A stretch of DNA of 64,000 bases from Candidatus Cybelea sp. (GTDB lineage Bacteria > Vulcanimicrobiota > Vulcanimicrobiia > Vulcanimicrobiales > Vulcanimicrobiaceae). Numbering within the stretch: position 1 is the stretch's first letter; every line of letters begins with the position of its first letter. The notes below the pieces were generated by a model. The model saw only the letters and a program-made list of their open reading frames with translations. It had not been told where the DNA came from and did no database searches. The stretch lies in contig DASXFZ010000001.1 in the NCBI GenBank assembly GCA_036489315.1, forward strand, positions 36,598-100,597, given 5' to 3'. Shown one piece after another: positions 52,273 to 60,478 of this stretch. A program made the position numbers and the translations under genes.

Positions 52273-53331
52273 CTATTGAATCTTCTCGATCTGTACGATG
52301 CTCAGCGCACGAATGTATTCGGGCAACGCGATGAATCGGACTGAGGTTAAGTTCTTGAAGGAGCTGCCGTTGCACGAATCGATCGCCCACGACAGAAACT
52401 CGCGGATCGCGGCGGCAGTCGACGGATTCGGCTGCCGCGTCGAGACGATCACGTACTCGTAACCGATCAAGGGGTACGAGTCCGCGCCGGGCGCATAGAC
52501 TAAGCTCAATCGCTCGTCGGACGGCGTCCGCGGATCGAGCGTCGACGCGCCCGCGCCTACCGTCTGAGGGGTGGGAAGCAGAAACCTACCGGCTTGATTG
52601 CCGATCCGTGCCGTTCCAATCGCCGCCTTTGCTACTTGATCGTGAAGGCTCGTACCAATGTAGGCGATCGAGTAGGGAGTTTTCTTTGTCGCTCCCACCA
52701 TGCCGGGATTCCCGTTCGCGGTGATCGTTCCAGGAACGGCGGGCCACGCAATCGTCGTGCCGTAGCCCGGCCCGGTCTCCCATGAGGGCGTCGAAAATGT
52801 CAAGTACTGCGTGAAGAGGAAGGTCGAGCCGGAGCCGTCGCTGCGATGAATCGGGACGATCGCGCGGTGCGGGAGCTTCAACCCCGGGTTTAGGTCTGTA
52901 ATCGACTTGCCATCCCAAAAACGGATCGTGCCTGCGTAGATTCCGGCAATCGTCGGTCCGTCGAGTCGCAAGTTCGCTCTGTTCAAGCCGGGGAGGTTAT
53001 AGTTGACGGTCTCGGCAGCGATCGCGAGCGGAATGTTGAGCATGTGAGGATTGCCTCGCAACTGCTCGTCCGACATGAAGGCATCCGAGGCGCCGACCTG
53101 CACCGTTCCGGCGATTGCTTCTTTGATGCCCGCTTCAGAGCCGGTTCCGCTTGCGGTAATGCGGACGTTCGGATTCGTTTTGGCATATTGAGCGATCCAG
53201 ATTTTGAAAAGCGGATAGAAGAGCGTCGAACCGGACTCGACGAGCGTGAAAGCCGCGGCGCGCGCCGGCGGTGCAGGCAGCAGCACGGCCGCCGCGAGCG
53301 AGAGCAGCAAAGCGAAACGCAGACGCGTCAC
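52273..53331 (-). CDS. Phosphate-type periplasmic substrate-binding protein (PstS family)
   Basis: The 352-residue protein has a signal peptide (1-25) and PstS signatures: ESGSTLFYPLFKIW near residue 30, TASGTGSEAGIKEA near 56, and the phosphate-site segment HRSDGSGSTFLFTQYL near 160. GGAGG lies before the GTG at 53331, which overlaps the MFS stop in GTGA. PstS proteins normally serve the PstCAB ABC transporter; no pstC, pstA or pstB gene is here and the upstream partner is an MFS permease. The longer frame from 53445 is shadow inside the MFS gene. Confidence 0.88.
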   Translation of the reverse strand: MTRLRFALLLSLAAAVLLPAPPARAAAFTLVESGSTLFYPLFKIWIAQYAKTNPNVRITASGTGSEAGIKEAIAGTVQVGASDAFMSDEQLRGNPHMLNIPLAIAAETVNYNLPGLNRANLRLDGPTIAGIYAGTIRFWDGKSITDLNPGLKLPHRAIVPIHRSDGSGSTFLFTQYLTFSTPSWETGPGYGTTIAWPAVPGTITANGNPGMVGATKKTPYSIAYIGTSLHDQVAKAAIGTARIGNQAGRFLLPTPQTVGAGASTLDPRTPSDERLSLVYAPGADSYPLIGYEYVIVSTRQPNPSTAAAIREFLSWAIDSCNGSSFKNLTSVRFIALPEYIRALSIVQIEKIQ

Positions 53332-54842
53332 AAGACCTCCTCCGCCGGCTCGACGAACTGCACGACGGTCACGCCCTCGCCCGGAGCGTCGCCGATTCCG
53401 ATTCGATCGAGCTTCACGCCGGTCGTCTCGATGCGGAAGAGCCACGTCACCACGGCACCCAAGAGCGACGTGACGATCAGCAGATAGAGGAGATACCTCG
53501 TCCCAATCGCGACGAGCATGATCGGGAAGAGGAAGGCCGTAAGCACCGCGCCGACCTTGGCGAAGGCCGCCGCAAAGCCCGCACCCATGCCGCGAATTTC
53601 GGTTGGGAAGACCTCGCCCGCGAGGAGGTACGTCTGCGCGTTTGGGCCGAGATTCGTCATGAAGTCGAAGAGCATGAAGCCGGCAAAGATCATCAGTATC
53701 TTCGATTGACCGGCGAGGTCAACCGAGAATGACGCGAGGAAGAGACCGACCGCGCAGCCGATGAAGCCGAATATCTGCAGCTTGATCCTGCCAACCTTGT
53801 CGGCGAGGAGCACGGCAAAAAAAATGCCGACGATCAGCAGCGAGGTAATCAGCGCCGATCCCTTTGCCGCCAGGACGTCGTTCGTGATGAGATCGCTGGT
53901 ACTGCGAACGTGATCGGCCGGGCTTCCGAAGGCGGTCGCGAGGATCGTCGGCGTGAAGATACCGATCCCGTAGGTTCCGAGGTCCTGCAGAAACCATGGA
54001 ACGGAAGCGAGGATCGTCGCGCGCAGATTGTGTGCGTTATTAAAAAGCGCGGCGAAAGATGGTCGCCGGCTAGGAGCGGGCTCACCTAGGTCGAGTTTCC
54101 CAAGCGTAATTTGGTTCGGGTATTGGGGCATCCGCACGAGAAGCGCCGCCATCGCGCGCTCGGCCTGTACCGTTTTGCCCCGAGCGAAAAGCCAGTTCGC
54201 GCTCTCCGTGATAAAAAAGCGGCCGATCGTAACGATGATCGCCGGAATCACTGCCGTAGCAAACATCCAGCGCCAGGCGTCCAGCGTGGGATTGAACGAT
54301 AGAACCATGTAGCCCACGCCCGTTCCGGCAAGCGCGCCGACCGCTTGAAACGCAAATGCGCCCAAGACCAAGCTGCCGCGTTTAGCGCTGGGCGTGTTTT
54401 CCGAGATGATCATGTGCGCAGTCGGGTAATCGCATCCGAGCGCGAGTCCGAGCCCGAAGAGGCAGATGACCAGCGACAAGAAGCCGGTCGACAGCATCAG
54501 CAGCGCTAGGAAGAGGACGAAGATGATCATCTCGACCACGAACATGCGCTTCCGTCCGAAGTAATCCGATAGGCCACCCAGCGCTACGGCGCCCACCAGA
54601 ATTCCGAAGAGGCTTGCAGCGCTCACGATGCCGTTTTGTGCGGGCGCGATCCCAAACTCGCGCGAGATGAGCGGCAGCGCAACGCCGGTCATGAAGACGA
54701 CGAAACCTTCGAAGAACTTTCCTGCCGCCGCAAGGTACCAGATGAGCCGCTGCATGCCGGTCATCGGGATGGACGAAAGCTGCGTGCCATCGGACCACGT
54801 AGGCAGCTCGTCTATGTAGTCTTGGACCGACCTATGCGCCAC
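53328..54842 (-). CDS. MFS transporter of the sugar/phosphate:H+ symporter type
   Basis: The 504-residue protein has twelve helices with MFS signatures: GGLSDYFGRKRMFVVEM after helix 2, LGCDYPTAHMIISENTPSAKRGSLV near residue 140, a central loop (about 225-270), and LAGEVFPTEIRGMGAGFAAAFAKVGAV near 420, which matches the sugar porter/phosphate:H+ symporter group. AAGGAG lies seven bases before the GTG start. It is coupled to the PstS-type gene, which suggests phosphate or a phosphorylated compound as cargo. Cargo is otherwise unproven. Confidence 0.88.
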   Translation of the reverse strand: MAHRSVQDYIDELPTWSDGTQLSSIPMTGMQRLIWYLAAAGKFFEGFVVFMTGVALPLISREFGIAPAQNGIVSAASLFGILVGAVALGGLSDYFGRKRMFVVEMIIFVLFLALLMLSTGFLSLVICLFGLGLALGCDYPTAHMIISENTPSAKRGSLVLGAFAFQAVGALAGTGVGYMVLSFNPTLDAWRWMFATAVIPAIIVTIGRFFITESANWLFARGKTVQAERAMAALLVRMPQYPNQITLGKLDLGEPAPSRRPSFAALFNNAHNLRATILASVPWFLQDLGTYGIGIFTPTILATAFGSPADHVRSTSDLITNDVLAAKGSALITSLLIVGIFFAVLLADKVGRIKLQIFGFIGCAVGLFLASFSVDLAGQSKILMIFAGFMLFDFMTNLGPNAQTYLLAGEVFPTEIRGMGAGFAAAFAKVGAVLTAFLFPIMLVAIGTRYLLYLLIVTSLLGAVVTWLFRIETTGVKLDRIGIGDAPGEGVTVVQFVEPAEEVL

Positions 54843-55068
54843 TTCGGTACTCCTTTCGGATGGAGGCCATTCTAAGGCGCTTTGGTTAACGTTCGTTTAT
54901 GAAACGCGGATCGTTCGCCATTTGCCAACCGAGACGAAGACCCAGAGTGAATGCTCGAAGGAGTCAACCGAGATACCGGCCCGGTCCGTAGAACGGCGGA
55001 TACAAGGCCAGCATGGTGAAAGAAGAGCGAGCCAATCGGGCCCGCCAAGAGCGGTGCACGAGAGCAAC

Positions 55069-55761
55069 ATGAAGCGATTTGCGGTAGCTTTGGCATTGGC
55101 ACTCGGAGGCCTCGTGGTTGTGTACGTGCCGACGTTCGTGCTCGCTGCTTTCGCGATCAAATCGGGAGCTTTTGGCTCGCCGGCTGCGAGCAGAGGGGAG
55201 CCAGTCGTGGTCCCTCTGATCATATGCATCAGTGCGGCAATCGCGTTAACGCTGATAGCGGCACTGGCGCAATACAGCACCCTGAATCCGGTTGAGTTTG
55301 GGTTCAAGGCGCCGGCGGTGCGATCCGTGACTCTTGCGCTCATGCTGGGGTTGTTGTTTGCGGCAGGCTTGCGCGGTTTGAGTCTGATACTGCCGATCGG
55401 TAACTCGCCTGATCTAGGAGATATGCATAGGTGGCAAATCATTGCCTACTTCTGGCTCGGGGCGCCGATTCAAGAGGAGATAATCTTTCGTGGGCTTTTG
55501 CAGACCATTTTTCAGGCGCGCGATCCGCGAAGCGCGCTGATAGGTTCGGTCGCCCTGCCGTTTTCTGTATTTGCCTGCGCTGCGATTTTCGCCGCAGTAC
55601 ACGTCGCGACGGTGAGACTGGGCGCGTCGCCAGCTCACGTCGCGTTCATTGTCTTCGGAGCGTTCGTGCCGGGCGTCCTGGCCGGCTACCTCCGCTGGAA
55701 AAGCTCCAGCCTCTTACCGGCAATAGCAGTACATGCAGTTTTCAACATGTTCGCATCCTGA
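55069..55761 (+). CDS. CPBP family intramembrane glutamic endopeptidase
   Basis: The 230-residue polytopic protein carries the catalytic EE-x3-R motif QEEIIFRG (E136, E137, R141), a histidine in FAAVHVA (H178), and HAVFN near residue 224, the three motifs of CAAX/Abi-type proteases. It has about seven helices. The ATG at 55069 starts the first helix; the longer frame from 54922 is not supported. Such proteins occur in bacteriocin immunity and in membrane regulation; the role here is open. Confidence 0.88.
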   Translation: MKRFAVALALALGGLVVVYVPTFVLAAFAIKSGAFGSPAASRGEPVVVPLIICISAAIALTLIAALAQYSTLNPVEFGFKAPAVRSVTLALMLGLLFAAGLRGLSLILPIGNSPDLGDMHRWQIIAYFWLGAPIQEEIIFRGLLQTIFQARDPRSALIGSVALPFSVFACAAIFAAVHVATVRLGASPAHVAFIVFGAFVPGVLAGYLRWKSSSLLPAIAVHAVFNMFAS

Positions 55762-55893
55762 TAAGGCCGGCAGCCGCCCGAACCGTGCTGACGCCTCGAG
55801 CGCATTGACTGACCAAATTTAAAAACGCGTCGACGCCGCCGACGGCAGGGATTTCTATCTTGGGAAACGCCTCGCCGTTGTGCAACAGGAAGC

Positions 55894-56652
55894 CTACGTG
55901 GCGTTCCGGCCGCCGTCGACCGCGAGCACGACGCCGTAAACGAAGCTGGCCTCGTCGGAGGCTAAATACACGATGGCCGCGGCGATTTCGTCCGGTGATG
56001 CCGCGCGATTTGCGGGCGCCATCGACGCGATTTGTTTCAGGCCCTCACCCATCGCTGCGCTCCCTTCCGTTCGGGTCGGTCCGGGGCTGACGGCGTTCAC
56101 ACGTACCCCGCGTGGGCCAAATTCTGCCGCCCAGGCCTTGGTGAGAAGCTCGATTGCTGCTTTGCTCGATCCGTACAGCGCCATGCCGTTCATCCCGAAC
56201 GTTGCAACCATGCTGCTAACGTTCACGATCGCTCCAGCACCGCGCGCGGCCATTGAGGGCGCGAGCTCGGCGACGAGCATAAACGGAACTTTGACGTTGA
56301 CGTTATAGACTTCGTCGAACGTCTCTTCCGAAACTTCGGCGGTCGGTCCGAAAGGAAAGATTGCAGCATTATTGACCAGGATATCAATTTGGGGCGCAGT
56401 CTTTACCGCCCGGCTTACAAGATCGCGGGCCGTCGCCGCATCGCTGAGATTCTCCGGCACGAAGTCGGCCGCGCCGCCGGATCGCCGGATATTGTCGACG
56501 ACTGAGGAGCCGCGTCCCGCATCCCGCCCGGAGACAATCACGTGCGCGCCTCGGGCGGCCAGGGCGAAGGCAGTTGCCTTACCGATTCCGCTCGTGCCGC
56601 CCGTGAGCAGCGCCGACTTGCCGGCAAGGTCTTGCTTGCTGTTACCATTCAT
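55894..56652 (-). CDS. Short-chain dehydrogenase/reductase
   Basis: The 252-residue protein has the NAD(P) loop TGGTSGIG (residues 17-24), NNAAIFPFG near 88, a catalytic Ser in VNVSSM near 139, YxxxK in YGSSKAA near 155, and the SDR C-terminal pattern. It is a classical SDR; ARG-type residues after strand 2 (GRDAGRG) suit NADPH. The ATG at 56652 begins the conserved N-terminus. It is divergent from the TetR gene, which probably regulates it through the operator in the gap. Confidence 0.93.
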   Translation of the reverse strand: MNGNSKQDLAGKSALLTGGTSGIGKATAFALAARGAHVIVSGRDAGRGSSVVDNIRRSGGAADFVPENLSDAATARDLVSRAVKTAPQIDILVNNAAIFPFGPTAEVSEETFDEVYNVNVKVPFMLVAELAPSMAARGAGAIVNVSSMVATFGMNGMALYGSSKAAIELLTKAWAAEFGPRGVRVNAVSPGPTRTEGSAAMGEGLKQIASMAPANRAASPDEIAAAIVYLASDEASFVYGVVLAVDGGRNAT

Positions 56653-56716
56653 TCTTACGATTTGACCTCTGGAAGGGAGAAAATGTAGTGTTTGCTCCAC
56701 TCTAGCGTCTGAAAAA

Positions 56717-56732
56717 TGGAATGTCCACTCCA
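56717..56732. promoter_or_regulatory. Candidate TetR operator
   Basis: TGGAATGTCCACTCCA is a near-perfect 16-base inverted repeat (6 of 8 half-site pairs match), placed between the divergent SDR and TetR genes and just upstream of a TATACT box. A TetR-type regulator would be expected to bind here and repress both directions. A footprint or shift assay would test it. Confidence 0.65.
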
Positions 56733-56742
56733 AAATATGTGG

Positions 56743-56748
56743 TATACT
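56743..56748 (+). promoter_or_regulatory. Candidate -10 element of the tetR gene
   Basis: TATACT ends five bases before the ATG at 56754, so transcription would begin at or near the first coding base and the mRNA may be leaderless. No convincing -35 is seen at the normal distance, and the operator overlaps that position. Confidence 0.4.
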
Positions 56749-56753
56749 GACGC

Positions 56754-57413
56754 ATGGCCATGGTGAACGCAGTGCCGGTGCCGCGCACATTTACGCGGAA
56801 GGGCTCGGCGACGCGCGACCGCATTGTCGCCGCCGCTGCCGCATTAATCTTTAAACGGGGCGTCGCGCAAACGACCACGGAGAACGTTTGCGACGCTGCG
56901 GGCGTCAGTACGTCCCAGCTGTATCACTACTTCAAGGACAAGATGGCGCTTGTGCGCGCCGTGATCGATCGTCAGACCGAGAACGTTCTCGGTGCCCAGC
57001 GGGAATATTTGGGGCGTCTCGACAGCATTCCGAGGTTACGCGCCTGGCGCGACCACATCGTAGGGTCGCAGTTGTCTGGGGGATGCAAAGGCGGATGTCC
57101 CCTCGGTACGCTTTCCTCGGAACTCTCGGAACGTTCGGAGGAAGCGCGCGGCGACATCGCCCTCGGCTTTGCTCGTTGGGAAGACGGTATTCTTTCGGGG
57201 TTACAAGCGATGCGCGACCGGGGGGAATTGTCCAAAAAGGCCGATCCCCGCCAGTTGGCGCTGGCGACTCTTGCTGCGCTCCAGGGGGGGCTCGTTTTGA
57301 CGCAATTGCGTCGCGATCCCGAGCCGCTTCGCGCAGCGCTGGATGCGATCATCGATCACATTGAATCGCTCGTTCGCGCCGAGTCAATCACGCCTCCAGC
57401 TGCGAAAGGCTAA
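56754..57413 (+). CDS. TetR-family transcriptional regulator
   Basis: The 219-residue protein has an N-terminal HTH (about 17-63: RDRIVAAAAALIFKRGVAQTTTENVCDAAGVSTSQLYHYFKDKMA-type pattern with the typical Y-HYF end) and a C-terminal ligand domain with SGGCKGGCPLGTLSSELSE near residue 105, which is like the TetR_C_6 / YcdC subgroup. It likely represses the divergent SDR gene. Its end overlaps the anti-sigma gene on the other strand by 30 bases. Confidence 0.92.
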   Translation: MAMVNAVPVPRTFTRKGSATRDRIVAAAAALIFKRGVAQTTTENVCDAAGVSTSQLYHYFKDKMALVRAVIDRQTENVLGAQREYLGRLDSIPRLRAWRDHIVGSQLSGGCKGGCPLGTLSSELSERSEEARGDIALGFARWEDGILSGLQAMRDRGELSKKADPRQLALATLAALQGGLVLTQLRRDPEPLRAALDAIIDHIESLVRAESITPPAAKG

Positions 57414-57617
57414 CAGCAATCGCTCCTGCACGGTTGGGGAGACCGATTCGGCGGGGATCCTGCCCAGCGCAAAGAGCGTTGCCCGCATCTGCCGGAGATA
57501 CTCGTAACAGTACGGGCACTCGCGCAGGTGCGCCTCAAAGCGGTTGTGGTCCGCATGTGGAAGCGTACCCTCGAGATAGTCGGTAACGAGTTCGACCAGT
57601 TCGATGCAATCCATCAA
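57384..57617 (-). CDS. Anti-sigma factor with zinc-finger domain (77 aa)
   Basis: The 77-residue protein is little more than a zf-HC2/ZAS domain: a helix with LVTDYLEGTL, then NRFEAHLRECPYCYEYL (the HxxxCxxC zinc motif) and a helix. There is no transmembrane segment, so it is a soluble anti-sigma. It begins one base after the ECF sigma stop, so it should bind and inhibit that sigma factor, perhaps with zinc or redox release. Its end overlaps the TetR gene. Confidence 0.88.
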   Translation of the reverse strand: MMDCIELVELVTDYLEGTLPHADHNRFEAHLRECPYCYEYLRQMRATLFALGRIPAESVSPTVQERLLLAFRSWRRD

Positions 57618-58283
57618 TCAGATCTCCGAGCTTTCTGGTGATTCGGCGAGGTATCGCTCGAGTTGGCCACGGACCTTCGATCGAGCCCGATGTAGAAGCA
57701 CTCGCATGTTTGTCTCGGATATGCCTAAAGCGTTACAGATGGCCGGGGCGTCGTAGCCGGCAAAGTCGCGCAGCGTGATGACGGACCGTTGCGCCGGCGG
57801 AAGTGCCTCGAGCACGCGCTCGATGTGCGCCATCGTCTCGCCCTGAAGCAGCCGCGCTTCGGGATTTTCAGACCAGGGTCGCGGCGGTTCCGCCCAATGC
57901 CCCGGCCATTCCACGTCGTGGCCCCGAAAGCGCCCTGGATCCACGGCCGGCTGGCTGCCCGAGGCTTCCTCGGCTGCCAACGCCGAGAACGGCGTCGAGC
58001 GCGCCTCGCGCACGGCCTTGGTCTTTGCCCGGTTGACCACGATTGCGAAAATCCAGCTATGGAGCGAACTCCGTCCTTCAAACGAGCCTAGTCCCCTGAG
58101 CACGCCCATCCACGCATCTTGAACCACCTCTTCGGCCGTTGCGTGATCGTGCACGAATCCGCGCGCGACTCGGAGCATCGCTCCGTGATACCGATCGACG
58201 AGCGCGGTGAATGCGCTCTCGTCGCCTTCCCGCAAGCGCGCCAAGAGACTCTCTTCATTATTGTTTTCGCGCTGAACCGTCAT
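57618..58283 (-). CDS. ECF RNA polymerase sigma factor
   Basis: The 221-residue protein has region 2 (about 18-80: FTALVDRYHGAMLRVARGFV and AEEVVQDAWMGVLRGLGSFEGRSSLHSWIF) and region 4 (about 163-215: LEALPPAQRSVITLRDFAGYDAPAICNALGIS and LHRARSKVRGQL), separated by a variable linker with WPGHW. It is followed by its own anti-sigma. Likely targets are the divergent anchor and DM13 genes, which share the upstream gap. Confidence 0.93.
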   Translation of the reverse strand: MTVQRENNNEESLLARLREGDESAFTALVDRYHGAMLRVARGFVHDHATAEEVVQDAWMGVLRGLGSFEGRSSLHSWIFAIVVNRAKTKAVREARSTPFSALAAEEASGSQPAVDPGRFRGHDVEWPGHWAEPPRPWSENPEARLLQGETMAHIERVLEALPPAQRSVITLRDFAGYDAPAICNALGISETNMRVLLHRARSKVRGQLERYLAESPESSEI

Positions 58284-58285
58284 GA

Positions 58286-58324
58286 TGTAACGTTTGCCGC
58301 CGTCAAGAGACGTAGCGGCGTAAT
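58286..58324 (+). promoter_or_regulatory. Candidate ECF promoter for the anchor/DM13 genes
   Basis: TGTAAC at 58286 and CGTA at 58311 lie 19 bases apart in the gap between the divergent ECF sigma gene and the 56-aa anchor gene. GTAAC and CGTA resemble ECF -35 and -10 elements, but the spacing is longer than usual. A second CGTA-like box follows at 58319-58324. Confidence 0.25.
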
Positions 58325-58352
58325 ACTAGTTCATCTTTTCTAGGAGAAAGTC

Positions 58353-58523
58353 ATGTTCAGCTGGTTCCGCAAGCGCCCCCTCGCCGTCGCAGTCGTTGTC
58401 GCCGCTGTATTCGCCCTTTGGCTCGCCTTCAGGCCAGAACTGCTGTTTGTGAACAAGAGCGTTGACGAGCCCTTTCCAACCGCATCGGCGTCTGTAACGA
58501 TTCCGGCCATGCAAGGACACTAG
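58353..58523 (+). CDS. 56-aa membrane anchor protein upstream of DM13
   Basis: The protein reads MFSWFRKRP, a helix (about residues 10-27), then RPELLFVNKSVDEPFP and a short tail ending QGH. An AGGAG site precedes the ATG. In other bacteria I recall the segment RPELLFVNKxVDExFP following a signal anchor at the N-terminus of DM13-domain proteins. Here it is a separate short gene 63 bases ahead of the DM13 gene, so the two may act together. That reading rests on memory of the family, not on a search. Confidence 0.65.
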   Translation: MFSWFRKRPLAVAVVVAAVFALWLAFRPELLFVNKSVDEPFPTASASVTIPAMQGH

Positions 58524-58586
58524 TACGTCGGGCGACCGAACGAACCCCGACAACCGCACTAACTTAACGAAAGGTTACAAGTCACA

Positions 58587-58997
58587 ATGAAGCTTTCTCG
58601 CTTTTCGGCCCTCGCCGGTCTCCTCGTCGCTCTTGCCCCGGCGTTGGCGTCGGCGGCGCCCGCCGCGCTCGAGTCGGGCAGCCTGGTATCGGGAGCACAC
58701 GATACCGCCGGAACCGTAACGATCTACAAGCTCGACAACGGCCAGCACGTCCTGCGCCTCTCTGATTTCCACACTTCGAACGGCCCGGACGTTCACATCT
58801 ACCTAACCTCAGCCAAGAAAGTCGCGTCGAACGGGGACGTGACCGGCGGAAAGTACCTAGACTTGGGCTCTCTCAAGGGGAACGTCGGCAATCAAAATTA
58901 CGACATCCCCACCGACGCGAACCTGGGCGACTATCACTCGATCTCGGTTTGGTGTGCCCGTTTCCACGTAAATTTTGGCGCGGCGCAGTTGAAGTAG
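58587..58997 (+). CDS. DM13-domain secreted protein
   Basis: The 136-residue protein has a signal peptide (1-23) and a DM13 domain: GAHDTAGTVTIYKLDNGQHVLRLSDF, FHTSNGPDVHIYL (residues 61-73), and the C-terminal VWCARFHVNFGAAQL with Cys123. DM13 is proposed to be a redox or haem-binding fold with a conserved cysteine. It is likely periplasmic. It follows the 56-aa anchor gene and lies next to the ECF sigma gene, so it is the likely output of that regulator. Confidence 0.88.
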   Translation: MKLSRFSALAGLLVALAPALASAAPAALESGSLVSGAHDTAGTVTIYKLDNGQHVLRLSDFHTSNGPDVHIYLTSAKKVASNGDVTGGKYLDLGSLKGNVGNQNYDIPTDANLGDYHSISVWCARFHVNFGAAQLK

Positions 58998-59010
58998 GTG
59001 AGGGATACGG

Positions 59011-59051
59011 CAGGTTGCCAGGAGCGCACCAACGCCGGGCAACCTGTTTCT
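59011..59051 (+). terminator. Rho-independent terminator after the DM13 gene
   Basis: CAGGTTGCC and GGCAACCTG form a perfect 9-bp stem around an 18-base loop, followed by TTTCTATC. It ends the anchor/DM13 transcript before the GH130-like gene. Confidence 0.7.
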
Positions 59052-59073
59052 ATCCTCTAAACTTCAGACTCAC

Positions 59074-60006
59074 ATGCTTGATTTTCACTTAGTGCACCTC
59101 GATGAGGTAACATTTACCAGCTCCCCGGAGCTCGCCGGAATGTACAAGTTGAGCCCCTGCGTGTGGCGGGAACGCGATCGCTACTCGCTGTTGGTTCGCA
59201 TCGTGAACCATTCCGACAACCCGTCCGAAAAGATCGCGCGCATTCACTACGGCGAATCCGCCGACGGCCTGCGTTTCACCCTCGACGACAAGCCCGTCGT
59301 CGCACCGGGCCCGGATATTCCCGGCTCTTACGACAGCGGCGGCTGCGAGGATCCGACGGTGGCCTTCGACGACGGCACGTATTACGTGTATTACAGCGGT
59401 TGGAACGAGCATATGAAACGCGGTGAGCTGCTCCTGGCTTCAGGTTTCGAACTTCACGAACTCTGCAAGCAAGGGATCGCGCTTCCGTCCAGGGAGGCTG
59501 CGGCGAATCCGAAAGAGGCGACCATCGTGCGGGCACCCGACGGCACGTGGCGCCTCTTCTTTGAGTACGCGCACGACGACAGGTCGACGATCGGAATTGC
59601 GCGATCGGCAAGCCCGGCCGGCCCGTGGGAGGTCTTGCCGCCGCTCTTCGGGCCGCGCGCCGAAGGTTGGGATTCGTGGCACCTCAGCACGGGACCAATT
59701 GCCGATTCGAACACGAGCTCCCCCGTGATGTTTTACAACGGCGCAACGCAGAGTGCGCAATGGCGAGTCGGCTGGATCGTTTTTGACGCAGACTACACCC
59801 GCGTCGTGGCACGCTCCGAACAGCCCCTGGTCCTTCCGCATATCAAGCGCAACAACGACGATTCGGACATTGCGTTTGCCGCTTCCGCCATTGAAGCCGA
59901 CGGTGTAATCTACCTTTATTATTCTGTGTCCGATCAGTACATTATGCGGGCGACCGTCGCGCGCATCGACAACGACTCATCCGCAGCCGCCTCGCCGGCG
60001 TACTAA
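59074..60006 (+). CDS. GH130-like beta-propeller protein, copy 2
   Basis: The 310-residue protein has the GH130/GH43-like propeller pattern: SYDSGGCEDPTVAFDDGTYYVYYSGW near residue 90, KEATIVRAPDGTWRLFFEYA near 150, and DIAFAASAIEADGVIYLYYSVSDQYIMRATV near 270. EDPT stands where the catalytic Asp lies in the family. There is no signal peptide. It is co-directional with the thioredoxin-like gene, four bases apart. A mannoside phosphorylase or an inactive relative are both possible. Confidence 0.78.
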   Translation: MLDFHLVHLDEVTFTSSPELAGMYKLSPCVWRERDRYSLLVRIVNHSDNPSEKIARIHYGESADGLRFTLDDKPVVAPGPDIPGSYDSGGCEDPTVAFDDGTYYVYYSGWNEHMKRGELLLASGFELHELCKQGIALPSREAAANPKEATIVRAPDGTWRLFFEYAHDDRSTIGIARSASPAGPWEVLPPLFGPRAEGWDSWHLSTGPIADSNTSSPVMFYNGATQSAQWRVGWIVFDADYTRVVARSEQPLVLPHIKRNNDDSDIAFAASAIEADGVIYLYYSVSDQYIMRATVARIDNDSSAAASPAY

Positions 60007-60010
60007 GAGC

Positions 60011-60478
60011 ATGCAGCTAATTCTTGCGGCGGCGATTGCCGCCACCAGCCTGTTTACCCCTTTGCAGCACGCTTCGGATTGGATCGGCGCAGCGGTGCGC
60101 CCGGCCGACCTTGCGGGCAAGGTCGTGCTCGTCGATGTATTCACTTTCGAATGTATCAATTGCAAGCACGTCGTCCCCGAGCTGCGTCGCTTACGAACGG
60201 CCCTTCCGTCAAGGGACCTTGCCATCGTCGGCATTCACAGCCCGGAGACGCCGTACGAGCGCGTGCGCGTAAACGTCGTGCAAAACTTAGCGGCCCAAGG
60301 CATCACCTGGCCCGTTGCAGTTGACAATTCTTTCGACTTGTGGCGCGCGTACGGCGTCGAGTATTGGCCGACGCAACTCATTTTCGACCGGCACGGGAGG
60401 CTTCGCAAAACGGTCATCGGCGAAGGCCAGGACGAGCTCGTCGCCGCCACCGTTCGCGAACTTGTCGGGGAGCGATGA
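60011..60478 (+). CDS. Secreted thioredoxin-like protein
   Basis: The 155-residue protein has a signal peptide (about 1-18) and a thioredoxin fold with the active site FECINCKHVVPEL (CxxC, near 49) and a cis-proline region EYWPTQLIFDRHG near 118. The FECINC form is like the redoxin domains found after NHL or DipZ/CcdA-type proteins. It is probably periplasmic and reduces or oxidises exported cysteines. Its stop overlaps the next ATG. Confidence 0.85.
   Translation: MQLILAAAIAATSLFTPLQHASDWIGAAVRPADLAGKVVLVDVFTFECINCKHVVPELRRLRTALPSRDLAIVGIHSPETPYERVRVNVVQNLAAQGITWPVAVDNSFDLWRAYGVEYWPTQLIFDRHGRLRKTVIGEGQDELVAATVRELVGER

Noticed and set aside
54843..54905. Possible Pho box upstream of the MFS-PstS pair
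   Set aside because: The CGTTTCATAAACG stretch is palindromic but does not show the two or more spaced 7-base repeats expected of a Pho box.
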